Assembly: GCA_009823505.1 (NCBI GenBank)
Contig: VZQC01005766.1
Span: forward strand, 1,896,154-1,960,153
Source of the DNA: Rhizomys pruinosus
Lineage: Eukaryota > Chordata > Mammalia > Rodentia > Spalacidae
Direction: 5' to 3'
DNA length: 64,000 bases
Shown here: positions 52,236 to 63,801 of the stretch, piece by piece
Layout of the letters: the number at the start of each line of letters is the position of its first letter
How positions within the stretch are numbered: the first letter of the stretch is position 1
Notes under the pieces: model-generated
Database searches by the model: none
What the model saw: only the letters and a program-made list of their open reading frames with translations
Told to the model about the DNA's origin: nothing
Program-made: the position numbers and the translations under genes

Positions 52236-54072
52236 TGGCTGTCTCTTTAAGTTGCCTCTCTCCTTTTTTTTTAAGAAATCTCATCAGTTCATCATTTTTA
52301 AAAGGTGACATATACGCAAAACCCAGAAAAATAATATTTTAATAAACCAAGTTGCTGACATTCTTTTGCAATATTCTTTTCCACATTTCTGGCTCTGTCC
52401 TCTCTTTGATTTCTCTGTCATGTGTCAATGATTTTGTAATATTGATTTTATAGAGTAGAACAGTCAGTCCAGCTACGTAGTTGAGAACCTTAGGGTAGGA
52501 AATTTGGAAAAGTTGATTTTGCTTTTACAACTAACACTGTGTGATTTGGGGACTTCTCTACTGCCAGCGTTCTCCAGAGGGACAGAGTAAACGGAACAGG
52601 TATGTGGCTTGGTCTAAAGCTCTGCAAACAGGAGCGGAGCATTGGGCCAAAGAGAAGTTGTGTTAGCTCAGAGAGCAAATACACCTTTCTGTGCCTATGT
52701 GTGCTTTCCAGCCCACAACAGAGTGAATGATGTCTCACCAGAGGATGATGGGAGATCTTCACTCAGTCTAGTCAAGTGCTTATCTCCTTCAGATGTAACA
52801 TCAGCATTTCAATAGGATAAGAATAGTCATTACCCAGGACTTTACCCTTGAGAAGAGACCAGTTCTGGAAAAGGGATCATTGCATTTGGGTCGCATAGGA
52901 AAAAATGCATCATTTTAGGTGTAATTATGACCTTGATGTTGACTTTATTTGGAGAGCCAGTCTGACTTAAGAAGATGCATATTGGTACCAAGTTAACAGG
53001 AGTGGATTTGCGATGGTTAATAGCTGGTAAAACACGATTTCTGGGCATGTCTTCCTCTGGCAACTGAGTTCTTCCGTTTTGGTTCCTGCCACCAGGATCC
53101 AACTGATCTTGTTGGACTTTGGTTTCCAACTGAGTGGCTAGGATCTGCACTGGGATCAGCCCTACTGAGAAGAGTGGTCCCAGAGATCTGTCAGGATGCT
53201 GGGGTTCCCCTTACAAATATATTTCCCAAAGTGTGAATGAAAGGAACCCCCGGTATAAGTGAGGCCTTAAATATCAAGCTTACCTTGAAAGGAATCTCCC
53301 TGAGCTTCTGAATCCCTCCCTTTACACTGAACTCGAGGAGGTAGGCTTGTCAGCTTTCTCATACTGGACCATCTTTTGATTCATGCTTTCTCCACTCAGC
53401 CAACTGAAGTGCTAGAACCCTTGCTTGGTGAGCCCCTATCAGTGCATTTTGTCTGATTCAATTTTATGGTCTTTGTGCTGTAATCACCTCAGGATCTTAA
53501 TATCTTTTCATGCTCATGTTCCTTAGATTTCTGCTGGTTACAGATTAGAAAACATGACTCATTCTTTTGAAGCATCAGGCACTTTCCCCAAGGATCATTC
53601 TGCAGAGCTCACCTTTGCAGGGATTTGCATCTAATTCTAAGTCTAGAATCAAAGTGGGGTGTTGAATGGGCCAAAGAAGCAGTGGTTTTGCATACAAACT
53701 GTTTCAGGAGGAGCCACTGTTTCCTTGGGCAAGGAGGCTTTACCACCAGCACCACAGTTGAGGAGGCCATTTCTGGGAGGAAGAGAGAAGGGGGGGGAAG
53801 GGGGGGAGAGGGAGGGAGGGATGGAGGCAGTTATGGCTCAGAAGTCTGTTGACTTAAGTACCAGGTCCAAGTAGACACGCTGGTGGCACAGTTCAGTCCA
53901 CACTCACAGTTCTGAGCTCCAGGAGCACTGATGTCTCAGGGCAGAAGATAAATGTCACCACTCAGATTGTGACAAGCTAATCTGTCCTCTGGTTTGGGTT
54001 TTTTCAGACCTTCGGTTTCTCAGCTGAACCATTTTCTCCTGGAAAGAAGACAATTTTCTGTTGTTGTTGTTT
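52236..54072. other. Unclassified sequence, no SINE
   Basis: About 1.8 kb with no recognised repeat. The 102-codon minus-strand frame at 52842-53150 has a somewhat protein-like composition but no known domain. 53789-53821 is a G-rich purine tract with runs of 8 and 7 G's, a candidate G-quadruplex. Confidence 0.4.
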
Positions 54073-54079
54073 TTTGTTT

Positions 54080-54457
54080 TGTTTTGTTTTGTTTTGAGAC
54101 AGGGTCTACCTGTAGCAACAACTGGTCTGAAACTGATTATACAGACCAAGCTGGCCTCAATCTCACAGAGATCTGCCTGACTCTGCCTCCCACATGCTGG
54201 TATTAAAGGCATATGGCAGGGCTGGAGAAATGGCTCAGTGGGTAAAAGCACTGGCTATTCTTGCAGAGGACCTGGGTTTGGTTCCTAGCACCCACTTGGC
54301 AGCTAACAAACATCCATAATTCCAGTTCCAGGAGATCTAAAGTCATCTTCTGACCTCCATGGACATTGCACAACACAAGGGCACTTACATGCATGCAGGC
54401 AGTACACTTATACACATAAAAAAAAAAAAAAAAGCCATACTCTACCACACCCGGCTC
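54080..54457 (-). repeat. B1 SINE interrupted by B2
   Basis: Reverse-strand B1 preceded by TTTTG units (its tail). The body ends at 54218, and the head 'ctctaccacacccggctcc' resumes after the B2. Confidence 0.9.
54219..54434 (+). repeat. B2 SINE nested in B1
   Basis: Full sense B2 from 'gggctggagaaatggctcag' to an A15 tail. The flanks 'gcatatggca' and 'gccatactcta' are a decayed target duplication of B1 sequence. Confidence 0.94.
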
Positions 54458-55477
54458 CAGGACAGTCCTTTTAATCTACCAAGTTGAGTGCTAATCACCC
54501 CTGGAAGCACCTTCGTGGCACACACCAACATAACTGAACTGATGTGTAAAACTAACCATGCCAATTTGGGGTAAACCTAACACATTTCATAGATGAGCTA
54601 TCAGATTGACAGAGCTTTCCATTGGCTTCTGACTCTGCACATTTCAAATCCCGCTTCTCTGTCACCTCCCACATGCTTGCTCAGATTGCACACCACCAGA
54701 GGCAGCAGTCTCCCAGGAGGCCACGCCTCGGAGGTGACCTCATAAAACCGTATGTGTATACATGGTGTCCCATACGAAGTTATCCTGTTCACTCAATGAA
54801 ACTCCAGCTCAAGTTTCTCTAAACTGGATCCTAAAAAGGCTCACAGGTTTTCCAGGGCCACCAAATGGGAGGGACAATGTGGCAGAGGGGAAGTCATGGT
54901 GAAAAGAAACAACGGCCTTTAATGACTATGCTTGGAATAACACTTCTGTAAATTTTACAAAAACACAGGCCTCGTTGAAAGTATTGCCAGGGCTCCTCCA
55001 GCCTTAGAAGGGGCACGTGATAGGCCCAGCAAAGCAAAGCTCTGAGAAAGGGCATAGTCCTCAGAGATGAAAGAGACCCAGAGAAGGATAATTACTAAGG
55101 TGGGGACCTCAGAGCTGCAGCCTCTGGCACAATTATCTTAACAAGGTAAATTAGCCCCAGATAAACCTGCACCTAATAAACCTGTGCTGCCTGTGCCTGG
55201 AGCTCTCACTTGGAAGGAGGACTTCAAAGCCTCAGGCCGGGTCAACAGAGGTGGTAACGTCCCCCATGGGTGCAGGGCCTGTGTGTGGGTGTGGGGCCGG
55301 AATCTCACCTCACCCAAAGCCCCAGGACTTTATACACAGAACACCCACACACTTGTATATACACACACCTTTACCCATCCCCAAGCCCTTCACTCTCAGC
55401 ACCTCAGCTAATAAAACATGCAAGTCCCGTCCCCCCACCCCCACCCCACCCCTTTTCTTTCCACACTGTTTTTTGTT
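54458..55477. other. Unique sequence, candidate conserved block
   Basis: 54895-55195 is AT-rich and repeat-free, with 'ggcctttaatgactatgctt', TAATTA at 55089, 'cacaattatcttaacaa' and two GATAA-type sites near 55158. It is a good candidate enhancer-like element. No exon recognised. Confidence 0.42.
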
Positions 55478-55668
55478 TAAGATTAAGAGAAAATTCTTAT
55501 TTATGCGTATCTGTGTGTCCACCCATGGAGGCCACAAGGGGCCAGTGGATCCCCGGAGCTGCAGTTACAGATGGTTGTGAGCTGCCCCGTGTGTGTGTGC
55601 TGGGATCTGAACTCAGGTCCTCTGGAAGCGCAGCAAGCTCTCCACATACTCCAGCCCCACATACTCCA
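55478..55668 (-). repeat. B2 SINE
   Basis: Reverse-strand B2: 'ggaggccacaaggggccagt', 'gtgctgggatctgaactcag', and a right end with a diverged head. It lies inside the 246-codon + frame (55270-56010), which is therefore not a gene. Confidence 0.88.
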
Positions 55669-55974
55669 CCCTCTAAAGAGCAATTCCAAGACACAGAAGC
55701 TGATCTTGCTGCTTGTTGGAGAATGAGCCGGAGCAGGGGAAGATCCCTCTGTGGGGAGGAGGTGGCACCGGTGGGGAGAGAGAGAATGCGCCTTTCTCCT
55801 GCCCCCGGCGCACAGGCCAGGGGCCGTCGTGGGGAGGCGGCCACTGCCTTTCTTCTTCACACTCACACCAGGGCTGGGCTCCAAGGATCTGACAGGAGAC
55901 GCTTCTTCCATCGCCCTCTCCTTTCAGTCATTAGCTCTTCGGCCATCTCTCACCCACGAGAGAAGCTTGATCCC
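55669..55974. other. Small CpG-containing segment
   Basis: 55740-55850 holds several CpGs (for example 'cccccggcgcacagg' and 'ggccgtcgtggggagg') but is too short for an island. No transcript signal. Confidence 0.5.
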
Positions 55975-56492
55975 CAATGGAATGGTGTCAAAAGACAGTG
56001 GGACCTTTAAGAGCAAAGTAAGTCAAGAGAACACCACCCTCGGAAGGAATTAACGGCCACCTCGGGAGACTGGGTTAGGTCTCGCGGGAGCAGATTAGTT
56101 ACGTGTGCGGCACTCAGCCACCCTTGCTTGTGCTCCCGCCACGTGATGCCATCCACCATATTGTAATAGCAGAATGCCCTCACCAGAAGCCAACCCAGTT
56201 GGGCTGCCTAATTGTGGACTTTGAGCCTCCCAAACTGTACGCTAAATAAAACTCTTCTTAGCCAGGCGTGGTGGCGCACGCCTTTAATCCTAGCACTCAA
56301 GAGGTAGAGGCAGGTAGATCTTTGTGAGTTCAAGGCCAGCCTGTTCTACACAGTGAGTTCCAGGACAGCTGGGGCTACAGGGAGACCCTGTCTTGAAAAG
56401 ATTAAAAAACAACAAAACAAAACAACAAAAAACCTCTTTTCTTTATAATTTACCCCACCTCTGAGATTTTGTGAAAACACCACAAAACAAAG
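55975..56492 (+). mobile_element. MaLR-like LTR, carrying a B1
   Basis: 'gtgggacctttaagag', 'ccacgtgatgccatccacca', 'gaatgccctcaccagaagcc', 'gtacgctaaataaaactctt', 'tttctttataatttaccc' occur in MaLR LTR order. Boundaries approximate. A B1 splits it after the polyadenylation-signal region. Confidence 0.6.
56261..56428 (+). repeat. B1 SINE nested in LTR
   Basis: Full-length B1 with an AACAACAAAAC-type tail. The flanks 'aaactcttct' and 'aaacctctttt' are a likely target duplication. Confidence 0.94.
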
Positions 56493-56496
56493 TTAT

Positions 56497-56670
56497 GGGC
56501 AGAAGCAATGGCTCAGTCATTAAACTCATGCTGCTCTTGAATGTAGCCCCACGTCAAGCAGCTCACAACTCCTAGGGATCCAGTCCTCTCTTCCGGACTT
56601 GACAGGCACCTGCCATACACAGACGCAGACATACACAGACAATTAAATTTAAAATAAATCTTTAAGAAGA
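56497..56670 (+). repeat. B2 SINE, diverged
   Basis: 'agaagcaatggctcagtcat', 'cagctcacaactcctaggga', tail 'aaatttaaaataaatcttta'. Confidence 0.82.
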
Positions 56671-57424
56671 AAAGAAAAAAAAACGAATTTATATTCTAAG
56701 AAACAAAATTCCTGGACCAGACAGTAGGAAAGATGTCTGATGGGGTTCCAGGAGCTCTGTGTTTATATTATTGTGGACTGAGTCCAGACCTTCCCAACCC
56801 CACACGGTACTGTGTACAAGCCTGTGGTGATGTCAACAAAGACTGACCCCAGCCTCCATGGAATTCATGGGAGAGAGAAGCGTAAGGTCCCTGCAGGTTG
56901 GCTAAAGTCTTGCACCTCCGCCCTTGGGCCCTGGGGACCAGAAACCTGCCCCTCGGTCTTGACTTCTCTATCCCAGCACATCATTAATCCTAGGCTTGCC
57001 AAGGACCCTGATTAATGGGCAAAGAGTATTCAAAGAATAGCTGGGAATCAAGGCCCTGAGTTCAAGACATGGCTGGGAAGTTTGGAGTAAGACAAGATTC
57101 TGTCCTGAGCATCTCTAGCTGACTAGGGGGAGGGGTCAGCCTCCTGAGTAACCAGAGCTGTGAGCCTCAGACCAGCCGGAGCTGCCTGGGACTGAGCCAG
57201 GGCTTTGAGGCTCTTCCGCTCAGGAAAACCCTATTCTCTGTCCTGAGCTAGAGGGAGAAGGAAAACAGGAAACACATGTTCTTAAGAGGAGGCTGAGCAC
57301 CCAGACTCAAGAGCCCTCCAGGGAGAGTCTGCACTCTGCACAGGAGTTTCTCACCCTCCTAAGAACCTGTCCTGACCAGCCCTGAGGGAAAGATACATTC
57401 GTCACGGTTATACAAAAACCCAAG
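56671..57424. other. Unique sequence, candidate conserved block
   Basis: 56975-57040 contains 'cacatcattaatcctaggct' and 'ctgattaatgggcaaagagt', a small homeodomain-type block. Otherwise nothing recognised. Confidence 0.45.
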
Positions 57425-57560
57425 CACTGGTAGCCTGGATACCTGTGTTGTTACAAACTCCTATGCAACCTTGAACAAGCAGCTCAGCCTCTCTGGGCCC
57501 GTTTCCTCCTCCTGGGAAATGGAGGTAACTGTCCCTTCTCTTCTCGCTGCCTCACCTAAC
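57425..57560 (+). repeat. MIR SINE fragment
   Basis: 'caaccttgaacaagcagctc', 'agcctctctgggcccgtttc', 'ctcctgggaaatggaggtaa': the best-preserved MIR core in the window. Confidence 0.7.
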
Positions 57561-59104
57561 TTGCTGGCTTTGGAACTACACTCATGTAGAAACACAACTG
57601 GAGATGCCAAAGAGAATCTTCCCTCCCCTTCCTGCAAGCTGTAACCTCCTGGAAGCCTCCTATGATTGCCCCAAAGAAGGAGGGTGACTCACCCTGGCAG
57701 TACCTCCAGAACTGGCGTTCACCCTTTGCTTGCTCTTCTGTGAGGGGCCTGATACATTCTCACATCACTGGCGTCTGGTCAGTGTCACGAACTCATGAGG
57801 ACCTTGAGGCCCAACAGCCTTGTTATCCTTCGGGTTCTCCCCGATACCAGCTGGTGTGTAAGAAGTCCCGGCTAGAGGTGCAGAACCTGGGTCAGAGCAT
57901 GTCCTGACATGCCTCAACCCCACCCACACCCCTTCCTTTGATCCAGTCCTGACTGGTGAGGACTTGGGATTTTGACCGTGGCCTGGGCAAGGCGGCTCAG
58001 GAAGCCTTTGCTGGTCTTGCCTTCAGCTGCTCACAGACTCAACCTCAGGTCTAGTTTGCCCCCCTGGGCTGTGTCTCTGGGGTACCTGTCCCTAGGTGCA
58101 TTCTAAGGGTTCTGAAGAGAAAAAGTCTTGGGAAACACCCAGGATGCCATAAACACTGAGACTATGTTCTGTACACTAGCTCTTTGAGAATGTCCACCTC
58201 TGCCACCCATTTTCCCTTGGAAGCATCCATGGATATTTCTCTCTGCTCCACTGTAGAAGGCCTCTCAGGACCTAGCCTTGGAATGGTGACTAGCGAGCAG
58301 TGTAAAGAAGACCTAAGGGGCCTATTGGGGAGGAAGTAGGCCAGGCAGTGGGCTCAGCTTTGCCTATAGAGAATTCTGAGGCCTAAGGAGGACACAGCCA
58401 TTAGGCTCAAAGAGCCTGGATCCCTGAGTCACCACATGGATGGCTTCCTGCAGGCCAGGAGCACCCACACTGAATAGTTCTGTGAGAATTAGCCTCTGTC
58501 ATGTTCAGCTATGGAAATTTGGGGATCTATTTGTTTCATCAGCATGCATTATTACCCCAAGGCATTATGGGGATAGACGACAAGGAGAAAATGGCTCCAC
58601 GTTCCTTATCGTTTAGCTAGCTTTAATACAGCATTTCCCTATGGTCAGGCCCATTCTCTCAGGCTTGCTGTCATGAGGATGTCATGTCAGAATTTTCTGA
58701 ATAAAAATGAGTTTACGAAGTACAGCATTCAAGTTGGTAACTTTTGCCTATTAGTAGGAGGAAGCTTTAAGCCTAAACACTAGATGCAGAACTTCCCTTG
58801 CCTTTCTTGTCTTCCTGCTATCATTCTGATCCCAGCCTCTAACTCAGCCTGTGCATGCTGTCCCTTCTAGCATGGCACCTGACAAAACACCTTTTTAGAC
58901 TCTTAGTACCATGTCTCAGAGCCTTCCATTCTGCCTTGGAGCTCCCCAGGATCATAGATCCTCTTCTTACCTTCCCAGATCCTAACCCCTTCCTGCCTCA
59001 GAGAACACTGAACTCTGTAGCAGTCCAGAGGCCAGGTGGGGCCTGCCTACAGCAGGCTTACAGTGGAGCTGTAAGCCTGTGATAAGGGGTTTCTGTGGCA
59101 AATC
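57561..59104. other. Unique sequence, no gene seen
   Basis: About 1.5 kb of repeat-free sequence. The 75-81 codon frames lack domains and splice context. Confidence 0.55.
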
Positions 59105-59330
59105 CATTTGATCCTCACAAGGAACCTGTGGTATAGACCTGGGATCATCACCATCCTGATTCTGCACCCTGGGTGTTATGATTCCCATTTTACAGATAAG
59201 GCCCAAACATAGAGAGAACATCTCACCTACTCAGGAGCACATTCTAGGACCAGGCCTAGAATCCAAGCCAGGTAGACTCTGAAGTCATGATGTTACATTG
59301 CCTCAAAACTATAGGGGTTCAATGAATGTG
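59105..59330 (+). repeat. MIR SINE fragment
   Basis: 'ttgatcctcacaaggaacct', 'gattcccattttacagataa', 'gaatccaagccaggtagact': collinear with MIR over most of its length. Confidence 0.65.
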
Positions 59331-59662
59331 TTCAATAAAGCAATGAGACAGATGGACTCCCAGTGGTCAAACAAGGCCTCTCTCTGGGTTGATAGTGTGA
59401 GGTGGCTCTGAGGTATCCTGAGGAGGATTTCTGGAAAGGGTAGCATCTGGGGAAGGGTCACATGATCTCACAGACCTGTCTTACCTTTCAAGGGTCTCAG
59501 AAGTGTGTTTGTGTGTGTGTGTGTGAAAGGGGGAGTTGTATAGGATTGGACATGGAAGTACAAGTACAGGGAGGGGTTCTAAAGCAGACCTATCTAATAG
59601 AAATAAGATACAGGCTATATACAAATTATATTCCAAAAGCTACATTTACAAATGGAAAAAGA
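59331..59662. other. Unique sequence with a short (GT)n
   Basis: A GT run at about 59502-59525. Nothing else recognised. Confidence 0.6.
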
Positions 59663-59815
59663 AAGCCAGGTGTGGTGGCACATGCCTGTAATCCCAGCAC
59701 TCGGGAGGCAGATCTCTGTGAGTTCAAGGCCCAGCTGGTCTACATAGCAAGTTCCACGCTAGCTGAGGCTACAAGAAGACCCTGTCTCGAAGAAAAAAAA
59801 AAAAAAAGAAAAAGA
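59663..59815 (+). repeat. B1 SINE, small internal deletion
   Basis: 'agccaggtgtggtggcacat' to an A/GAAA tail. About 10 bases are missing between 'gggaggcaga' and 'tctctgtgag'. Confidence 0.93.
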
Positions 59816-61143
59816 AACATAAAAAGAAATGCGAATCATTAACTCTCATAGCTTCCATTTGTTCCGTTATATGTGAAATGCTATCATTTTAACATGGAAC
59901 CAAGATAAAAAAAATAATACTAATGAGATATCTGACTTTTTGGTTGTTTTATATAAACCTATAAAGTCTAGTGTGTATTCCACTTAAGAAACACATCTCA
60001 GTTTGGACCAGCTACATCTCAAGTGTTCAAAAGCCACTGTGATATACAGCACAGCTCCAATATGACCAATCAATGCAGGCTAACCCTGAGAACACCCCCT
60101 AGGAATCTTAACATGGCACGAGTCCTGGTGCACTGGAAAGCTTGAGTGGCTAGGCCTTTGCTTAGCAGAGAGCAATGCAAATCTGTAAGTAGCAGGCAAG
60201 GAAATCCATGGTACACAGACACAAAGCTCTGCGTGTTAAGATCCAGGACAGCGGTGGACTGTTTTAATCTGCTGCAAAATCAGCATGTGTTTGTACTTTT
60301 CTATTTACAGTAGGCCCTATGAGGAGGAGGCTTGTAAACAGCTCAAGGAGCATGAAGTAGCCTAGTCCTCCACACAGCTGTACCGCGTTCCCCAGACCCT
60401 CCGGTTACAAACCAGCCCAGATTAACCCAGAAAGTTTTCATAACCAAGGAACACGGTCTGTGAAATGTGAGGGGGAGGTAGGAATCTGAGCAAAGACGCG
60501 GGCCAGGAAATTATTGCCAGCTGTGGTATGCGGGAGCCAGAGAAGGTGATGAACCAGGACGAAGACGTGGGTCTGGCCCCATGGCCTCTGAGCTCTGAGT
60601 CTCGGTCTGGAGGTATCACCTAGGTGAGTTACTCTACACATTTGATCTCAGCCGGTGGATTGAAAATGGTCCACAGGAAGCTGGGCCATCATCCTTAGTG
60701 TGTGACTTGTACACATGGGCCATCGCTTAGCAGGGTGCTTGCCCAGAAAACCCCGCAATTAAACTTAAAGCTGCGTACTGCTATCTTGAACCGCAAGCTT
60801 GTATTTTCATTCACAACGGGCCCCATAAATTGTAGAGCCAGTTTTAAGGGGAGGCTGATGCAAGCAACAATAAACCCTTCCTGCCCAGGATCCCTGCTGA
60901 GGAGGAGCTGAACATGCTGAAGTTGTTGGCCTTGCCAAGACCAATCGCGCCCTCATCAGCATGGTGAGGAGAGATCATCCGGAGGAAAGACCAGAGCTGC
61001 CCTGCAAGCAACTCCGGGGAGGCCAGGCCTGGAAAGCAGCACCAGGGTGTTGTACATTTTCCAAACTTCAGATCACAATGGTCTCTTTTCATTTAAAGAA
61101 AAATACTGCAACCATTTCCTACCAAAGGTTAAGTCTTTACACT
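59816..61143. other. Unique sequence, candidate conserved blocks
   Basis: Two repeat-free blocks look conserved-element-like: 60290-60560 ('tttaatctgctgcaaaatca', 'cagattaacccagaaagttt', 'ggccaggaaattattgccag') and 60740-60960 ('gcaattaaacttaaagctgc', 'cccataaattgtagagccag', 'gcaacaataaacccttcctg'). No coding signal is consistent with either. Confidence 0.42.
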
Positions 61144-61200
<57 letters not shown>

Positions 61201-61209
61201 AAATAAAAA
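61144..61209. repeat. (AAAT)n microsatellite
   Basis: About 15 AAAT units without an attached SINE body. Confidence 0.95.
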
Positions 61210-62078
61210 GACACGTATTTTTAACCTACCAAAGAATGTGCTTTTTTAAGCCGCCTTCCAGCCCTTCCTGAGGCTAAGATTCTTTCCTTCTGCTCAAAGG
61301 GAGTTCTAAGTCCCAGAGAAGTGTCTGAGTGGCCTTGAAGCCACAGTTCTCAAACCTGGGCAGGGGGGAGTACTGAGTGGGTGCTGGGGGCCACCCCTAG
61401 ATTTGGCCACGACCTACCAATCAAAGTAGAAGCTCCCGGTGGAAATCCACAGCAAAGCCATACCAAATCCAGCCCACTCCAGGCCAGGCCCTCCACCTCG
61501 GCAGGACCAGACATCCCCCCCAGTTCTGCAGGAAGGCCACAGGCTCCCACCTCCCTGACCCTGTGTCCCTTTTAGGAAGCAAACATGCTAATTCCTGGCC
61601 TCAATGGAGAATGAGAGGGTATGTGTGTAGCACCATGTCACTAGCAGAAGCCTCAGCAACAGACAAGGCAGAGCCTGGATGAGCCCCTCTGGCCTCTCCG
61701 TGCTGCTTGCTCTGCCTGGACCCCTGGGGACCGAACCCAGCTTGCCCTCCCCTCATTCGTGCACCGCATCCCTCTTCTTCGCCTGTCTATCATCACTCCG
61801 GTAGTGCTTGCCTCTCCTGCCTGCCTCAGTTCTCTTCTCTTTGGACCACCATCAGCAGCATACAAACATGTCCTAATGTCTATCCTAAAACAAAAATTAC
61901 AAGAAAATGCTCTTGACCACTTCCTGATTATTTCCTTTAAGAGCAAACTTTCTAGAAAGAGTTGTCTGAATTTGCTATTTCTAGTTCCCTTTGTCTTGTT
62001 CTTTCTCTCTAGGTTTTGAGTAAGAATGTATGCATGGAGGGGGTGGTCAGAGGTTAACGCTTTAGGATATTGTTTGTC
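61210..62078. other. Unique sequence, no gene seen
   Basis: The 166-codon reverse frame (61653-62153) begins in B1 tail sequence and has no domain. Confidence 0.55.
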
Positions 62079-62099
62079 AGGACCCAACCACTTTGTTTT

Positions 62100-62280
62100 T
62101 GTTTTGTTTTTTGTTTTTTGGGTTTTTTTTTTTTTTTGGTCTTTTCGAGACAAGGTCTCCCTGTAGCCCCAGCTGTCCTGGAACTCACTCTGTAGAGCAG
62201 GCTGGCCTTGAACTCACAAAGATCCGCCTGCCTCTGCCTCCCAAGTGCTAGGATTAAAGGCATGCGCCACCATGCCCGGC
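62100..62280 (-). repeat. B1 SINE
   Basis: Full reverse-strand B1 with a long T/G-rich tail and a perfect 21-base target duplication at 62079-62099 and 62281-62301 (begins aggacccaaccac). Confidence 0.97.
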
Positions 62281-62301
62281 AGGACCCAACCACTTTGTTT
62301 T

Positions 62302-62613
62302 CGAGACTGGGTCTCTCGCCAGGACCTCTGGGAGTGTCTATGTGAGGATGTTTCCATAGAGGTTTAACTGAAGGAGAAGATGCACACTGTGGTCAGTATT
62401 GGTCCATGGGCTGAGGTCCTAGTCTGAATAAAAAGGAGAGGAGGAGAGAGTAAGCTAAGCATCAAGCATTCAGGAGGCTCTGTGACCCACTGCCCGTACG
62501 CTGTCTCTGGGCCTCTCCACCACAGTGGGCTGCACCCTCAGACTCTGAACTAGACCCTTAAGCTGCTTTTGCAGATGTTTTGTGGCAGCAATGAGAAAAG
62601 TAATTAGTATAAT
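62302..62613 (+). mobile_element. LTR-like dispersed repeat
   Basis: 'gtgaggatgtttccatagag', 'gtccatgggctgaggtccta', 'gtctgaataaaaaggagagg', and the end 'gcaatgagaaaagtaattag' belong to a repeat common in rodents whose end resembles the MaLR-like LTRs above. Boundaries and class uncertain. Confidence 0.45.
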
Positions 62614-62715
62614 GTCTACCATTCCTGGGTAATATAAAGACCTTAGACAGTTTTAACTCTACTTAACACCATGTTCCCACATATGCCATGATTTTTAAAT
62701 ATATTAAATATCTAA

Positions 62716-62868
62716 TTTTTGTTTTGTCTCTTTGAGAGAGGGTCTGTCTGTAGCCCCAGCTGGCCTGGAACTTGCTATGTAGATCAGGCTGGCCTTGAAC
62801 TCATAGAGATCTGCCTGCCTCTGCCTCCCAAGTGCTGAGATTAAAGGCATGCGCCACCATGCCCAGCT
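62716..62868 (-). repeat. B1 SINE
   Basis: Reverse-strand B1 with short atatctaa flanks. Confidence 0.94.
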
Positions 62869-62958
62869 TATATCTAAATGTTTTAAACTCCACACAGAAT
62901 CTTTTCATTGTTGTTGATATTCTTTGGACTTGCACATAATTACCTTTCCTTTTTACTT

Positions 62959-62991
<33 letters not shown>
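62959..62991. repeat. (CT)n microsatellite
   Basis: CT run with one CCC interruption. It is adjacent to an ID element. Confidence 0.93.
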
Positions 62992-62994
62992 GTA

Positions 62995-63062
62995 CAGGGA
63001 ATTGAACTCAGGGTTTCACACATGCTAGGTAAGCACTCTACCTCTGAGCCACATCCTCAGTC
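62995..63062 (-). repeat. ID SINE
   Basis: Reverse-strand ID: 'cagggaattgaactcagggt', 'catgctaggtaagcactcta', 'cctctgagccacatcctcag'. Confidence 0.85.
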
Positions 63063-63078
63063 CATTAAAAAAATATTT

Positions 63079-63274
63079 TGAGGGCTAGAGAACTGGCTCA
63101 ATGGTTAAGAGGACCTGAGTTCGGTTTCTAGCACCCTCTTGGGGACTCACAACCATCTGTAACTCCAGTGCCAGGGGAATCCATCACCGTCTTCTGGCCT
63201 CTACTGGCAATGGATGCATGGATGCACTTACAAACATGCAGGAAAAACACGCATACATATAAAATAAAAATGAA
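63079..63274 (+). repeat. B2 SINE
   Basis: 'ggctagagaactggctcaat' to 'cgcatacatataaaataaaa', with about 25 bases missing around the anticodon-loop region. Confidence 0.92.
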
Positions 63275-63281
63275 TACATTT

Positions 63282-63402
63282 TATTTTATTTTGAGACAGT
63301 ATCTTGCTAAGTTTCCCAGCTAGCATTGAACTCAATATCCTTTCACCTGAGCAGCACCCCAGGTTCTGGGATCGCACGTGTCTGCCACCATCCCCACCTT
63401 GA
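63282..63402 (-). repeat. Proto-B1-type SINE, diverged
   Basis: 'tttgagacagtatcttgcta', 'ctagcattgaactcaatatc', 'ggttctgggatcgcacgtgt'. Confidence 0.65.
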
Positions 63403-63439
63403 AGCTACCTTTCCCCTACGCTTCCATCCCACACCACCA

Positions 63440-63660
63440 GGATTACATTTTTGTTTACTTTCCTTCTGCCTAAAGAACATTTTCTGTGGATTATCCTTTG
63501 ACTATATTTATCAAGTCTTGTTTTTTCTCGAAATGCCTTTATTTTTCCTTTATCTTGACCTTGCTCTTGAGACTGTGGAGATGCCCTTCCATTATCTCCT
63601 GGCTTCCATCATTTCACTGGAGAAGTCACTCACCCATCAATGAATCTTTCTGCTTGCTTT
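63440..63660 (-). repeat. Ancient L1 fragment
   Basis: 'ccttctgcctaaagaacatt', 'cgaaatgcctttatttttcc', 'tatctcctggcttccatcat', 'cactggagaagtcactcacc' follow, in antisense, the region near the ORF1-ORF2 junction of old mammalian L1. Confidence 0.65.
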
Positions 63661-63685
63661 GAATATTTTAAATATTTGACTTTCC

Positions 63686-63801
63686 CTGGGTTGGTGGTGC
63701 ATGCCTTTAATCCCAGCACTTGGGAGGCAGAGGTAGCTAGGACTAAAAGGGAGACCCTGTCTCAAAAAGACCAAAAAAAAAAAAAGAAAAAAAGAAAAAA
63801 C
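63686..63801 (+). repeat. B1 SINE, middle deleted
   Basis: 'cctgggttggtggtgcatgc' to 'gaggcagaggtagctaggac', then 'gggagaccctgtctcaaaaa'. About 70 bases between 'ggcagagg' and the 3' quarter are missing. Confidence 0.9.

Noticed and set aside
55270..56010. 246-codon + strand open frame, the longest outside the satellite
   Set aside because: It runs through a reverse-strand B2 and LTR-like sequence, is overlapped by other long frames on both strands, and has no domain or splice context.
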